Assembly (NCBI RefSeq): GCF_028737255.1
Contig: NZ_JAQZAN010000001.1
Span: 62,001-126,000 of the forward strand
From: Actinomycetospora straminea
GTDB taxonomy: Bacteria > Actinomycetota > Actinomycetes > Mycobacteriales > Pseudonocardiaceae
DNA: 64,000 bases
Reading direction: 5' to 3'
Numbering within the stretch: the stretch's first letter is position 1; each line of letters starts with the position of its first letter. Positions 10,785 through 19,823 of this stretch are shown here, piece after piece. Under the pieces are notes generated by a model. The model was given only the letters and a program-made list of their open reading frames with translations, searched no databases and was not told the DNA's origin. The translations under genes and the position numbers were made by a program.

Positions 10785-12116
10785 TCACACGGCGACGTCG
10801 GCACGCAGCTCGGCCCGGCGCTCGGCCCGCAGCTCGGCCGGTGTGGGCGGGGCGTCGAGCACGCGGACGAGACGCGCCGTGACCACCTCGGCCGGGCGGG
10901 AGCCGTCGGCGCCCAGCAGCCACGGGCGCAGGAGGCGGGCGCCCTCGACATAGGTCGTGGTGTGGGTGCGCCAGCGGGGGTGGCCGAGGAACTCGAGCAT
11001 CCGCCGCGCCCGCGGCTCGTCGAGGAGCAGCCAGCGGCACAGGTGCGCGACGACCTCGTCGGGCGAGCGGTGCTCGTCGTGCAGCATCAGCGCGGCGTCC
11101 TGGCGCACCGGCGCGAGCCGGGCCATGACGTCCTCGACGGCCTCGCCGAGCGCGCCCCGCTCCGGGTCGGTGGGCACGCCGGCGGCGCCGAGGACCTCGG
11201 CGTTCCACCGGCCCCACCCCGGCCCGACCACCGCCTCGAGGCCGAGCTCGGCGGCACCCTCGGCCACGAGGCTCTGCGGGGTCCGCGCGAGGAAGACCTC
11301 GCGCTCGGGGCGGACGCGCCGTCCCGCACCGTCGGCAGCGGCGTCGGCGAGGTCGGCGGCGGTGCGGCAGTGCTCGGTGTGGTGGCCCGGGTAGGCCTCG
11401 TGCGCCACGAGCAGGGGCAGGTGCGTGACGCGGTGCCCGATGCCGCCGTTGACGGCGACCGCGGAGCGCCGGGGCCCGATCCAGCGGCTGAACCCGCTCC
11501 ACGGCGCGGCGTCGACGACCTCGAGCGTCACGTCCTCGCCGGGCGGCAGCCCGACGGTGGCCGCGGTCCGCTCGCGCAGCGCATCGACGGCCGCGCCCAG
11601 GGCGGTGCGCAGGTGCCCGGCGGCCAGGCGGTCGCCGTCGCGGAACGCCGCGAGCCGGTCGGGCAGCGCGCCCGGGCCGTCGAGCAGGGCGTCCAGGTCG
11701 CGGTGGGCCGCGCGGTAGCGGTCCTCGTCGCCGCGGGCGATCCGCACGTCGAAGCAGCGCTCGACCTCGTCGACGAAGCCGACGTCCCGCCCGGCGGCCC
11801 GCTCCGCGAGCACCCGGCAGGCCCGCAGCTGGGCGTCGAGGAAGGCGACACGGGCGGCCTCGGTGGCGGGATCGGTGGCGGGGCCGGCGGTGGCGCCGGT
11901 CGTGGCTCCGGCCAGCTCGGCGCGCAGCCGGTCGGCCTCGCGCACCAGGTCGTGGGGGTCGGGCGCCGGTGCGGCCGCGACCCGCGCGGCGTGGGCGGGG
12001 TCGCCGAAGTGGGCGTCGAGCACCCCGGGCAGCACGCGGTCGAGCCGCAGCGCGAGGTCGACGTAGGCCCGCGCGAGCCCGTCGAGACCCCCGCCCGGGC
12101 CCGGGTCCGCAACCAC
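10785..12116 (-). CDS. DUF885 family putative metallopeptidase
   Basis: The 443-residue protein has the DUF885 hallmark HEAYPGHHTEH (residues 239-249), a likely zinc site with a following conserved Glu in VAEGAAELG (about 285-293), and downstream RMLEFLGHPRWRTHTTTYVEG. The family is thought to be related to gluzincin peptidases; no substrate is known. No signal peptide is visible, so it is probably cytoplasmic. It is somewhat short for the family (many are 500-600 residues) because the N-terminal region is compact. GTG 12116 is the likely start (VVADPGPGGG). It lies divergent to the two-repeat secreted protein gene. Confidence 0.85.
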   Translation of the reverse strand: MVADPGPGGGLDGLARAYVDLALRLDRVLPGVLDAHFGDPAHAARVAAAPAPDPHDLVREADRLRAELAGATTGATAGPATDPATEAARVAFLDAQLRACRVLAERAAGRDVGFVDEVERCFDVRIARGDEDRYRAAHRDLDALLDGPGALPDRLAAFRDGDRLAAGHLRTALGAAVDALRERTAATVGLPPGEDVTLEVVDAAPWSGFSRWIGPRRSAVAVNGGIGHRVTHLPLLVAHEAYPGHHTEHCRTAADLADAAADGAGRRVRPEREVFLARTPQSLVAEGAAELGLEAVVGPGWGRWNAEVLGAAGVPTDPERGALGEAVEDVMARLAPVRQDAALMLHDEHRSPDEVVAHLCRWLLLDEPRARRMLEFLGHPRWRTHTTTYVEGARLLRPWLLGADGSRPAEVVTARLVRVLDAPPTPAELRAERRAELRADVAV

Positions 12117-12447
12117 CGGACGAGGCTACGCCGAGTGGCGCTCCGGAGCCTCGTCCAGCAGCGCTCGGCCCTTGATACGACACCCGGGTGTCGAGGGCTG
12201 CGACGCACCGCCACTGAATGCCCCGCCGGCCGCGGAGAACGGGGCGCGGCCGCGCGGTGGATCACCCGGATATCGCACTACAGTCGCGCTCGGAATTGTC
12301 AATCACTCGATGGTGGGCCGCCGCTGGAAATGCTGCTCGGGCGGCGGATAGCTTTTCTCCCGTCAGCCGCACCGTCCGTGGGGCTGGAGCCATTCGACGG
12401 GAACCCCGAATTCCCGCCGATGACCACGAACGAAACTGGAGCACTGG
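12117..12447. promoter_or_regulatory. Divergent control region with a 16-bp perfect palindrome
   Basis: This 331-base region separates the DUF885 gene from the two-repeat secreted protein gene. It is visibly less GC-rich than its surroundings from about 12270 on. A perfect palindrome, CGACACCCGGGTGTCG, lies at 12178-12193 and could be an operator. The ribosome site for the rightward gene is GGAG about seven bases before ATG 12448. I could not place a confident promoter. Confidence 0.5.
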
Positions 12448-12933
12448 ATGCTGAAGAAGGCGGGAATCGTCGTCCTGGGCGCGACGGCGGGCATGATCTC
12501 GCTCGCTCCCCTGGCGAACGCCGGCGAGGCGCGCGACCACGGCCACGACGAGCACCACTCCTCGAGCGACTGCGCGAGCGCGACCGCGGTCGGCGGCCGG
12601 CAGGGCAACACCGGCAGCCAGCTCGTCGGCGTCAACAACACCAACCTCCAGGCCCCGATCAACCAGCTCGGCGTGCTCAGCAGCTACGACAACGACTGCG
12701 ACGACGACGACCGCGGCGGCCACCGCGGCGGTCACCACGGCGGTCACCACGGCCACGGCCACGGCGGCCGCGACGACAACGACGACGACGGCGGCGGCGG
12801 CAGCAGCAGCAGCGCCACGGCCGTCGGCGGCGACCAGATCAACACCGGCGACCAGCTGATCGGGATCAACAACACCAACATCCAGGCCCCGATCAACCAG
12901 CTCGGCGTCCTCAGCTCGTACGACAACGACTGA
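12448..12933 (+). CDS. Secreted two-repeat protein with His/Asp/Gly-rich linker (rodlin- or chaplin-like, novel)
   Basis: The 161-residue protein begins with a signal peptide (MLKKAGIVVLGATAGMISLA..., cleavage expected after ANA, residue 25). Two 40-residue repeats, at 44-83 and 122-161, are identical at 34 of 40 positions. Each runs SATAVGG, then NTG, QL, NNTN, then QAPINQLGVLSSYDND. They are joined by a linker rich in Gly, His and Asp (84-121) that could bind metal. Cys42 and Cys84 flank repeat 1; repeat 2 has none. The N terminus and the Asn-rich beta-like repeats recall small secreted chaplin and rodlin proteins of actinobacteria, but no family motif is fully matched. A surface or fibre role is an inference. 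Confidence 0.8.
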   Translation: MLKKAGIVVLGATAGMISLAPLANAGEARDHGHDEHHSSSDCASATAVGGRQGNTGSQLVGVNNTNLQAPINQLGVLSSYDNDCDDDDRGGHRGGHHGGHHGHGHGGRDDNDDDGGGGSSSSATAVGGDQINTGDQLIGINNTNIQAPINQLGVLSSYDND

Positions 12934-12975
12934 GTGACGAGGCGCCACGGAGGGCGCCCTCGGATCTGCGCGCGA

Positions 12976-13054
12976 CCGTGCCCATCGGGGGATGGCACGG
13001 CCGACGCGAGGACGCAGGTCACGACGGCCCCGGGAGCACCGCTCCCGGGGCCGT
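12976..13054. terminator. Two tandem hairpin terminators
   Basis: Hairpin 1 (12976-13000) pairs CCGTGCCCATC with GATGGCACGG around GGGG, with one bulged C. Hairpin 2 (13024-13054) is a perfect 14-bp stem, ACGGCCCCGGGAGC with its complement, loop ACC, followed by TTCCGTGTT. They lie between the convergent two-repeat gene and uppS and should stop transcription from both sides. Confidence 0.85.
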
Positions 13055-13064
13055 TTCCGTGTTC

Positions 13065-13844
13065 CTACTGACCGAGGCGGCGATTCCGCCGTGAATAGTC
13101 GCGCAGGGCGCGCAGGAAATCGATGTGCCGGAACTGCGGCCACAACGCCTCGGTGAAGTAGAACTCCGAGTACACGGACTGCCACATGAGGAATCCCGAG
13201 AGGCGCTGCTCGCCGGAGGTGCGGATGACGAGGTCCGGGTCGGGCTGGCCCGAGGTGTAGAGGTGCTCGGCGATGTGGTCGACGTCGAGGACCTCGGCGA
13301 GCTCCTCGATCGACGTGCCCGCCTCCGCGTGGCGCAGCAGCAGCTTGCGCACGGCGTCGGCGATCTCCTGACGCCCGCCGTAGCCGATCGCGACGTTGAC
13401 CTGCATCCCGTCGCGGCCCGCGGTGCTGCACGCGGCGGCGTCGACCCGCTCGGCGATCGCCCGCGGCAGGGCGTCCGGGTTGCCCACGACGCGCAGCCGC
13501 CACCGCCGGTCCGGGGCCGCGAGCCCCTCGACCGCCGAGGCGATGATCTCGAGGAGCGCGTCGAGCTCGGCGGCGGGCCGGTCGAGGTTGTCGGTCGAGA
13601 GCAGGAACAGGGTGACCAGCTCGACGCCGGCCTCCTGGCTCCAGTCGAGCAGGTCGACGATCTTCGCCGCGCCCGCGCGGTGTCCCGCGCTCGGGTCGGC
13701 CAGCCCGGCCTCGCGCGCCCAGCGCCGGTTGCCGTCGAGGATGACCCCGATGTGACGAGGCGGTGCGCTCGTCGCCCCGCGCCGGCGGAGCCGGCGTTCG
13801 TAGAGCGAGTAGGCGACCCGGCGCAGATCGTCCCGGAGTGTCAC
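13065..13844 (-). CDS. uppS: Cis-prenyl diphosphate synthase (UppS/short-chain type)
   Basis: The 259-residue protein has the UPP-synthase motifs: GVILDGNRRWA (Asp37 binds magnesium), LLDWSQEAGV, LFLLSTDNLDRP, and the C-terminal DLVIRTSGEQRLSGFLMWQSVYSEFYF. The enzyme condenses isopentenyl diphosphate with an allylic primer in cis. Placement beside a hemolysin III gene matches M. tuberculosis Rv1086, a Z,E-farnesyl diphosphate synthase, from memory; a long-chain UppS would be encoded elsewhere. GTG 13844 is chosen; the extra upstream 25 residues reach into the promoter region shared with the divergent TrhA gene. Membrane-associated cytoplasmic enzyme. Confidence 0.92.
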   Translation of the reverse strand: MTLRDDLRRVAYSLYERRLRRRGATSAPPRHIGVILDGNRRWAREAGLADPSAGHRAGAAKIVDLLDWSQEAGVELVTLFLLSTDNLDRPAAELDALLEIIASAVEGLAAPDRRWRLRVVGNPDALPRAIAERVDAAACSTAGRDGMQVNVAIGYGGRQEIADAVRKLLLRHAEAGTSIEELAEVLDVDHIAEHLYTSGQPDPDLVIRTSGEQRLSGFLMWQSVYSEFYFTEALWPQFRHIDFLRALRDYSRRNRRLGQ

Positions 13845-13958
13845 GGGCCACCACGCTAGCCGGTGGCCCTGACGGCGTGGATCCCCGTGACGGGGCGGTG
13901 ACGCGTCCACGAACGTCACCCACGGGCGCGGTCACGCACAGGAACCACACCTACCCTG

Positions 13959-14642
13959 GTGACCGTGACCGTCATCGACCCCGCCGCCGAGCCGACGCCG
14001 GTCAAGCCGCGGATGCGGGGCTGGCTGCACCTGTGGTCCTTCGTGGTCGCCGTCGCGGCCGGGATCGTCCTGGTCTCGCTCGCGGGCGCGACCGTGTCCG
14101 CCGAGGCCGCGGCCGCCGTCGCCGTCTACTCCGTGACCGTCTGCGGCGTCTTCGGCGTCAGCGCGCTCTACCACCGGCGGACGTGGGTGACGCCACGCGG
14201 CCGGGTGCTGATGAAACGCCTCGACCACGCGATGATCTTCGTCTTCATCGCCGGCACCTACACGCCGTTCGCGGTGCTCGCCCTACCCGAGCGCACCGGG
14301 CTCGTCGTGCTCGCGATCGTCTGGGCCGGGGCCCTGGGCGGGGTCGTGCTCAAGGTGGCGTGGCCCCACGCGCCGCGGTGGGTCGGGGTGCCGTTCTACC
14401 TGGCGCTGGGCTGGGTCGCGGTGTTCGTCATCCCCGACCTGCTCCACCGCGGGGGCGTCGCCGCGCTGGTCCTGCTGCTGGTCGGCGGGGTGTTCTACAG
14501 CCTCGGCGCCGCCTGCTACGCCTGGCGCCGACCGGTGGGCTGGCCGCGGACCTTCGGGTACCACGAGTTCTTCCACGCCGCGACGGTCGTGGCCGCCGCC
14601 TGCCACCACGTCGCCATCTGGCTGGTGCTCTACGCCGGCTGA
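13959..14642 (+). CDS. trhA: Hemolysin III / TrhA family seven-TM protein (PAQR)
   Basis: The 227-residue protein has seven hydrophobic segments and the PAQR metal-site residues: SALYHRR near TM2, LDHAMIF in TM3 start, and the C-terminal EFFHAATVVAAACHHVA. Bacterial members (TrhA) have been linked to membrane energetics and fluidity; the hemolysin name is historical. GTG 13959 is the first start in the frame with a following GTG 13965 as an alternative. It is divergent from uppS with a 114-base gap, the same arrangement as in mycobacteria. Confidence 0.9.
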   Translation: MTVTVIDPAAEPTPVKPRMRGWLHLWSFVVAVAAGIVLVSLAGATVSAEAAAAVAVYSVTVCGVFGVSALYHRRTWVTPRGRVLMKRLDHAMIFVFIAGTYTPFAVLALPERTGLVVLAIVWAGALGGVVLKVAWPHAPRWVGVPFYLALGWVAVFVIPDLLHRGGVAALVLLLVGGVFYSLGAACYAWRRPVGWPRTFGYHEFFHAATVVAAACHHVAIWLVLYAG

Positions 14643-14654
14643 GACGCCCCGAGC

Positions 14655-14709
14655 CCCGACGCAGCGAGGGACGCCCCCGCTGCGTCGGGCGCAGCGAGGG
14701 CGTCCCTCG
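14655..14709. repeat. Two adjacent GCAGCGAGGG hairpins (repeat family member, likely terminator)
   Basis: A perfect 12-bp stem (14655-14666 with 14678-14689, CCCGACGCAGCG and complement) encloses an 11-base loop. It is followed by GCAGCGAGGGCGTCCCTCG, a six-bp hairpin at 14695-14709. Both contain the GCAGCGAGGG word shared with the clusters at 26.0 and 27.2 kb. The site is between convergent genes. Confidence 0.75.
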
Positions 14710-14715
14710 GTGACG

Positions 14716-15402
14716 TCAGCCCTGCGCCGAGGTCGGGTCGCCGCCGCCCCCGTCGCCGGGGTCAGGCGCGCCGCCGGTGTCGTCCTGGCCGCCGCCCGGG
14801 GCGTCGTCGTCGAGCACCGGACCCTTGGCCCGCAGCTCGTCGACCGCGCTCATGGCGCCGCGCAGATCCTCCAGCCACGTGCCCGCGTGCTCGCCGACCA
14901 GGGCCACGGCCCAGGCCAGCGCGTCCGAGCGCGAGCGGGCCACGCCCGCGTCGACCAGCGTGTCGAGCACCAGGCGCTCCTGCTGGCGCAGCCGCGTCAT
15001 CACCGGCACCGACAGCGTCGTGAACAGCTCCTCGACGTCGCCGATCCGCGCGCCCCAGGCGACCTTGCGCCCGTAGCGGTGCTCGGCCTGCCGCGCGACC
15101 TCGATGCGCTCCTCGCGCGTCTCCTCGCGGAACCGCTCGATGCGCCCGCGCGCCGCGGCGCTGTGGGCCGCCTCGTCGGCGCCCTCGTCCAGGGTCGGGG
15201 CCGGCAGCTCGCCGACCACGAGGATCTCCTCCCGGTCGACCGTCACCGACGGCGCGCCGACGAACCACCCGTCCGGCAGCCGCCCGGTGAGCCAGCTCGC
15301 GAGGTCGTCGGTGCCGGGCAGGTCCGCCGGCACCCGACCGCTGCCCCGGCGTCCCGGACCACCACGACCCGGCCGACCCCGGTGTCCGCGTCCCACCATC
15401 AT
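14716..15402 (-). CDS. RHH-like conserved actinobacterial protein
   Basis: The 228-residue protein starts with a Gly/Arg-rich segment, has a charged alpha-helical middle (GRIERFREETREERIEVARQAEHRY), then a ribbon-helix-helix-like region: LDTLVDAGVARSRSDALAWAVALVGEH, and ends in an acidic Gly/Asp-rich tail. I recognise the SRSDAL pattern typical of RHH DNA-binding proteins, but no named family. ATG 15402 (followed by a second ATG) has GGAGGGAG six bases upstream. A short AT-rich imperfect repeat lies just upstream (15424-15453) and may be its own operator. Function unknown; an autoregulatory DNA-binding role is inferred. Confidence 0.75.
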   Translation of the reverse strand: MMVGRGHRGRPGRGGPGRRGSGRVPADLPGTDDLASWLTGRLPDGWFVGAPSVTVDREEILVVGELPAPTLDEGADEAAHSAAARGRIERFREETREERIEVARQAEHRYGRKVAWGARIGDVEELFTTLSVPVMTRLRQQERLVLDTLVDAGVARSRSDALAWAVALVGEHAGTWLEDLRGAMSAVDELRAKGPVLDDDAPGGGQDDTGGAPDPGDGGGGDPTSAQG

Positions 15403-15423
15403 CGCGCTCTCCCTCCGCGCTCC

Positions 15424-15453
15424 TGCAACGCTTACAGCATTACACAGCAACGG
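15424..15453 (-). promoter_or_regulatory. AT-rich repeated motif, possible RHH operator or promoter
   Basis: Read on the minus strand, GTTGCTGTGTAATGCTG is followed by TAAGCGTTGCAG. It holds direct repeats of TGCTGT-(G)TAA and of GTTGC, and an imperfect palindrome GTAATG/CTGTAA. It is clearly less GC-rich than the flanks and lies 22-51 bases before the RHH-like start. Confidence 0.45.
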
Positions 15454-15504
15454 TGAACGCGGTGTTCGCCCGCGGCGAAGGGCGCCGGCGGGCCGAGCGC
15501 GGGT

Positions 15505-15555
15505 GATCGACGGGGAGTTCGTGCGCGTAGAGGCAGCGAACAGGCCGTTCGCTGC
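15505..15555 (+). repeat. 51-nt palindromic intergenic repeat, copy C
   Basis: It matches the minus-strand reading of copy A at 41 of 51 positions and shares the loop core GTGCGCGTAGA followed by GCAGCGAAC. The right half forms a perfect hairpin GCAGCGAAC (15533-15541) and GTTCGCTGC (15547-15555). It lies 16 bases past the stop of the minus-strand thioredoxin-like gene and could terminate it. Confidence 0.75.
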
Positions 15556-15571
15556 GGCAAGGGCCGAACGC

Positions 15572-17608
<2,037 letters not shown>

Positions 17609-17637
17609 GACCGGAGATGGTCGCAGCCGGATCCTCC

Positions 17638-17979
17638 TCAGGGCGAGCCGGCGGTCGGCGGCCCGTCCGTCCGGTCCGTCCCGCCCTGCCCGTTGCCCTG
17701 CGCGGCGGGGGGACGACCCTCGGCACCCGGCGCATCGCCGTGGTCCGGGCGAGCGGACGGGCCCGTGTCGTCCGGCGGGTCGAACGACGCGGGGACGTTG
17801 CGCAGCCGCTTGGTCATCGACCGGATGAGCAGCGCGGTCGCCAGCCCGAGCAGCAGGATGACGACGAGCGCGATCGGCGAGGACTTGCCGAACTCCTCGC
17901 CGCGCTCGCTGCCCGGCGGCGCCCCGGGCGGGGGCGCGGCCATCGGCAGCAGCGTCCACCAGACGGCCAGGCGGGTCAT
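17638..17979 (-). CDS. Small single- or two-TM protein coupled to mca
   Basis: The 113-residue protein has a short N-terminal hydrophobic stretch (WWTLLPM), a clear membrane helix at about residues 35-53 ([20 protein letters not shown]), a basic stop-transfer segment ([17 protein letters not shown]), and a Pro/Gly-rich hydrophilic tail. Its ATG overlaps the mca stop by ATGA (17976-17979), implying translational coupling. A small membrane protein in this position is conserved in actinobacteria (Rv1083-like, from memory). Function unknown; the tight coupling suggests a link to Mca or to membrane localisation of neighbours. Confidence 0.8.
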   Translation of the reverse strand: MTRLAVWWTLLPMAAPPPGAPPGSERGEEFGKSSPIALVVILLLGLATALLIRSMTKRLRNVPASFDPPDDTGPSARPDHGDAPGAEGRPPAAQGNGQGGTDRTDGPPTAGSP

Positions 17980-18887
17980 GCGCCGACCCGCTCCCGGATG
18001 CCCGCGAACAGGTCGCCGTCCTCGGCCGACTCGGTCTCCGCGGGATCACCGACGAGCGAGCGCGCGAGCTCGTACTCCTCGGTGGGCCAGACCCGCTGCT
18101 GCATCTCCATCGGCATCGCGAACCAGCGGCCGTTGGGGTCGATCTGGGTGGCGTGGGCCTTCAGGGCGTCGTCGCGCACCGGGAAGTACTCGGCGCAGCG
18201 CACCCGCGTGGTGACCCGCGCGCCCGGGTCGGGGCGCGAGTCGTCCCAGCGCTCCAGCCACTCCGCCCACGGCGACTCCATGCCCGCCTCCAGCAGCGCC
18301 TCGTGGTAGGCCAGGATGCGCGCCTTCGAGAAGCCGTGCGAGTAGTAGAGCTTCAGCGGCTGCCACGGCTCGCCCGCCTCGGGGAAGCGGTCCGGGTCGC
18401 CGCAGGCCTCCCACGCCGCGATCGACACCTCGTGGCAGCGGATGTGGTCGGGGTGGGGGTAGCCACCGGTCTCGTCGTAGGTGACGACGACGTGCGGGCG
18501 GAACTCGCGCATGACCCGCACCAGCGCCTCGGTGGGCACCTCGAGCGGCTCGAGCGCGAAGCAGCCCGGCGGCAGCGGGGGTTTCGGGTCGCCCTCGGGC
18601 AGCCCCGAGTCGACGAAGCCGAGCCAGCGGTGCGCCACGCCGAGGATCGCCGCGGCCTTCGCCATCTCGGCGTACCGGGTGCCCGGCATGTCGGCGCGGA
18701 CCTCGGGGGTGTCCATCGCGGGGTTGAGGATGCTGCCGGCCTCGCCGCCGGTGCACGTCACGACCATGACCTCGATGCCGTCCGCGACGTAGCGCGCGCA
18801 CGTGGCGGCGCCCTTGCTGGACTCGTCGTCGGGGTGGGCGTGGACCGTCATCAGCCGCAGCGGCTGGTCGGAGGGGAGTGCGCTCAT
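17976..18887 (-). CDS. mca: Mycothiol S-conjugate amidase
   Basis: Mca cleaves mycothiol S-conjugates of electrophiles and antibiotics, releasing a mercapturic acid for export and GlcN-Ins for mycothiol recycling. The 303-residue protein has the zinc motif AHPDDE (His18, Asp21), the second ligand segment [10 protein letters not shown], and the family-specific [15 protein letters not shown] and YYSHGFS stretches. It resembles MshB but the [13 protein letters not shown] and [10 protein letters not shown] segments point to Mca. ATG 18887 ([19 protein letters not shown]) is chosen over an upstream GTG frame extension of 25 residues. Its presence implies mycothiol metabolism in the host. Confidence 0.93.
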   Translation of the reverse strand: MSALPSDQPLRLMTVHAHPDDESSKGAATCARYVADGIEVMVVTCTGGEAGSILNPAMDTPEVRADMPGTRYAEMAKAAAILGVAHRWLGFVDSGLPEGDPKPPLPPGCFALEPLEVPTEALVRVMREFRPHVVVTYDETGGYPHPDHIRCHEVSIAAWEACGDPDRFPEAGEPWQPLKLYYSHGFSKARILAYHEALLEAGMESPWAEWLERWDDSRPDPGARVTTRVRCAEYFPVRDDALKAHATQIDPNGRWFAMPMEMQQRVWPTEEYELARSLVGDPAETESAEDGDLFAGIRERVGA

Positions 18888-19312
18888 CGTCTGTCCGGAG
18901 CCGTCCTCGTGCGTCGTCCTGCTGACCAACGGGTTCACCGATCGCTTCACCGCGGGGTACAACGCCCCCGCTCTCCCCCATCATCCCGGGCACCCCCGAC
19001 AGTGCCCGTCGTGGGCCGCGCCGGGCCCGGCGCGGGGCCGTGATCGAGGGGCCGGTGGCACGGAAAAGCGCAGGTGGTCAAGGCCCTTCACGCGCACGCG
19101 ATCCCGCCGTCGGCACTCTCGAACGGGTTCCACACGGGGCGCAGCGTGTTACCGTGGATCGACACGGCCCGCATGCCGCGGGCCGTGTTTTTCCGTCTGT
19201 GGCCCCCGGGCCGCCGGCACCGCGCCACCCGGCGCGGTGTCAACGGGCCCGCGAGGAGAGCAGGCCGCCGACCCGCGCAGCGCGGGACCGGACCTCCGAG
19301 GAGTTGATCGAC
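18888..19312. promoter_or_regulatory. mca-greA divergent region and long greA leader
   Basis: This 425-base gap separates mca (minus) from greA (plus). A -10-like TACCGT lies near 19150-19155, so greA transcripts would begin at about 19160 and carry a leader of roughly 150 bases that starts with a U-tract hairpin at 19162-19192. GAGGAG at 19298-19303 is the greA ribosome site. I could not place a confident -35. Upstream in-frame codons for greA (from 19040) have no coding look. Confidence 0.45.
19162..19192 (+). terminator. Rho-independent terminator in the greA leader (possible attenuator)
   Basis: A perfect 11-bp stem (ACACGGCCCGC, loop ATGCC, GCGGGCCGTGT) is followed directly by a run of T (19188-19192). 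It is the only hairpin I found in the window with a real U-tract. On the plus strand no gene lies upstream, since mca runs the other way, so the only transcript it can stop is greA's own. The minus-strand reading has no T run. Confidence 0.75.
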
Positions 19313-19807
19313 GTGACCGAGACGCAGACGCAGGTGACCTGGCTGACCCAGGACGCGCACGACCGGCTCAAGGCCGAGCTCGACGACCTCGTCGCCCAGC
19401 GTCCCGTGATCGCGCAGAAGATCAACGCCGCGCGCGAGGAGGGCGACCTCAAGGAGAACGGCGGCTACCACGCGGCGCGCGAGGAGCAGGGCGTCATGGA
19501 GGCGCGCATCCGCCACCTCCAGGAGCTGCTGCACACCGCCAAGGTCGGCGAGACGCCCACCGAGAGCGGCGTCGCCGTGCCGGGCACCGTGCTCACGGTC
19601 CGCTTCGAGGGCGACGACGAGACCGAGACCTTCCTGCTCGGCTCCCGCGAGGAGGGCTCCTCGGGGACCATCGAGGTCTACTCGCCCAACTCCCCGCTCG
19701 GCTCCGCGCTCATGGGCGCCAAGGCCGGCGACACCGTGAGCTACGACCTGCCCGACGGCGGGTCGATGGAGGTCACGCTGATCTCGGCCGAGCCCTACTC
19801 GCCCTGA
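19313..19807 (+). CDS. greA: Transcription elongation factor GreA
   Basis: GreA rescues backtracked RNA polymerase by stimulating cleavage of the transcript 3' end in the secondary channel. The 164-residue protein has the N-terminal coiled coil with the tip [15 protein letters not shown], containing the acidic tip residues (EEGDLKENG), and the C-terminal FKBP-like domain ending [26 protein letters not shown] 19313 is nine bases after GAGGAG. Length is standard. A U-tract hairpin about 120 bases upstream suggests leader attenuation. The gene stands alone, convergent with ilvA 16 bases away. Confidence 0.95.
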   Translation: MTETQTQVTWLTQDAHDRLKAELDDLVAQRPVIAQKINAAREEGDLKENGGYHAAREEQGVMEARIRHLQELLHTAKVGETPTESGVAVPGTVLTVRFEGDDETETFLLGSREEGSSGTIEVYSPNSPLGSALMGAKAGDTVSYDLPDGGSMEVTLISAEPYSP

Positions 19808-19823
19808 TCGCCCGCCCCCTCCG

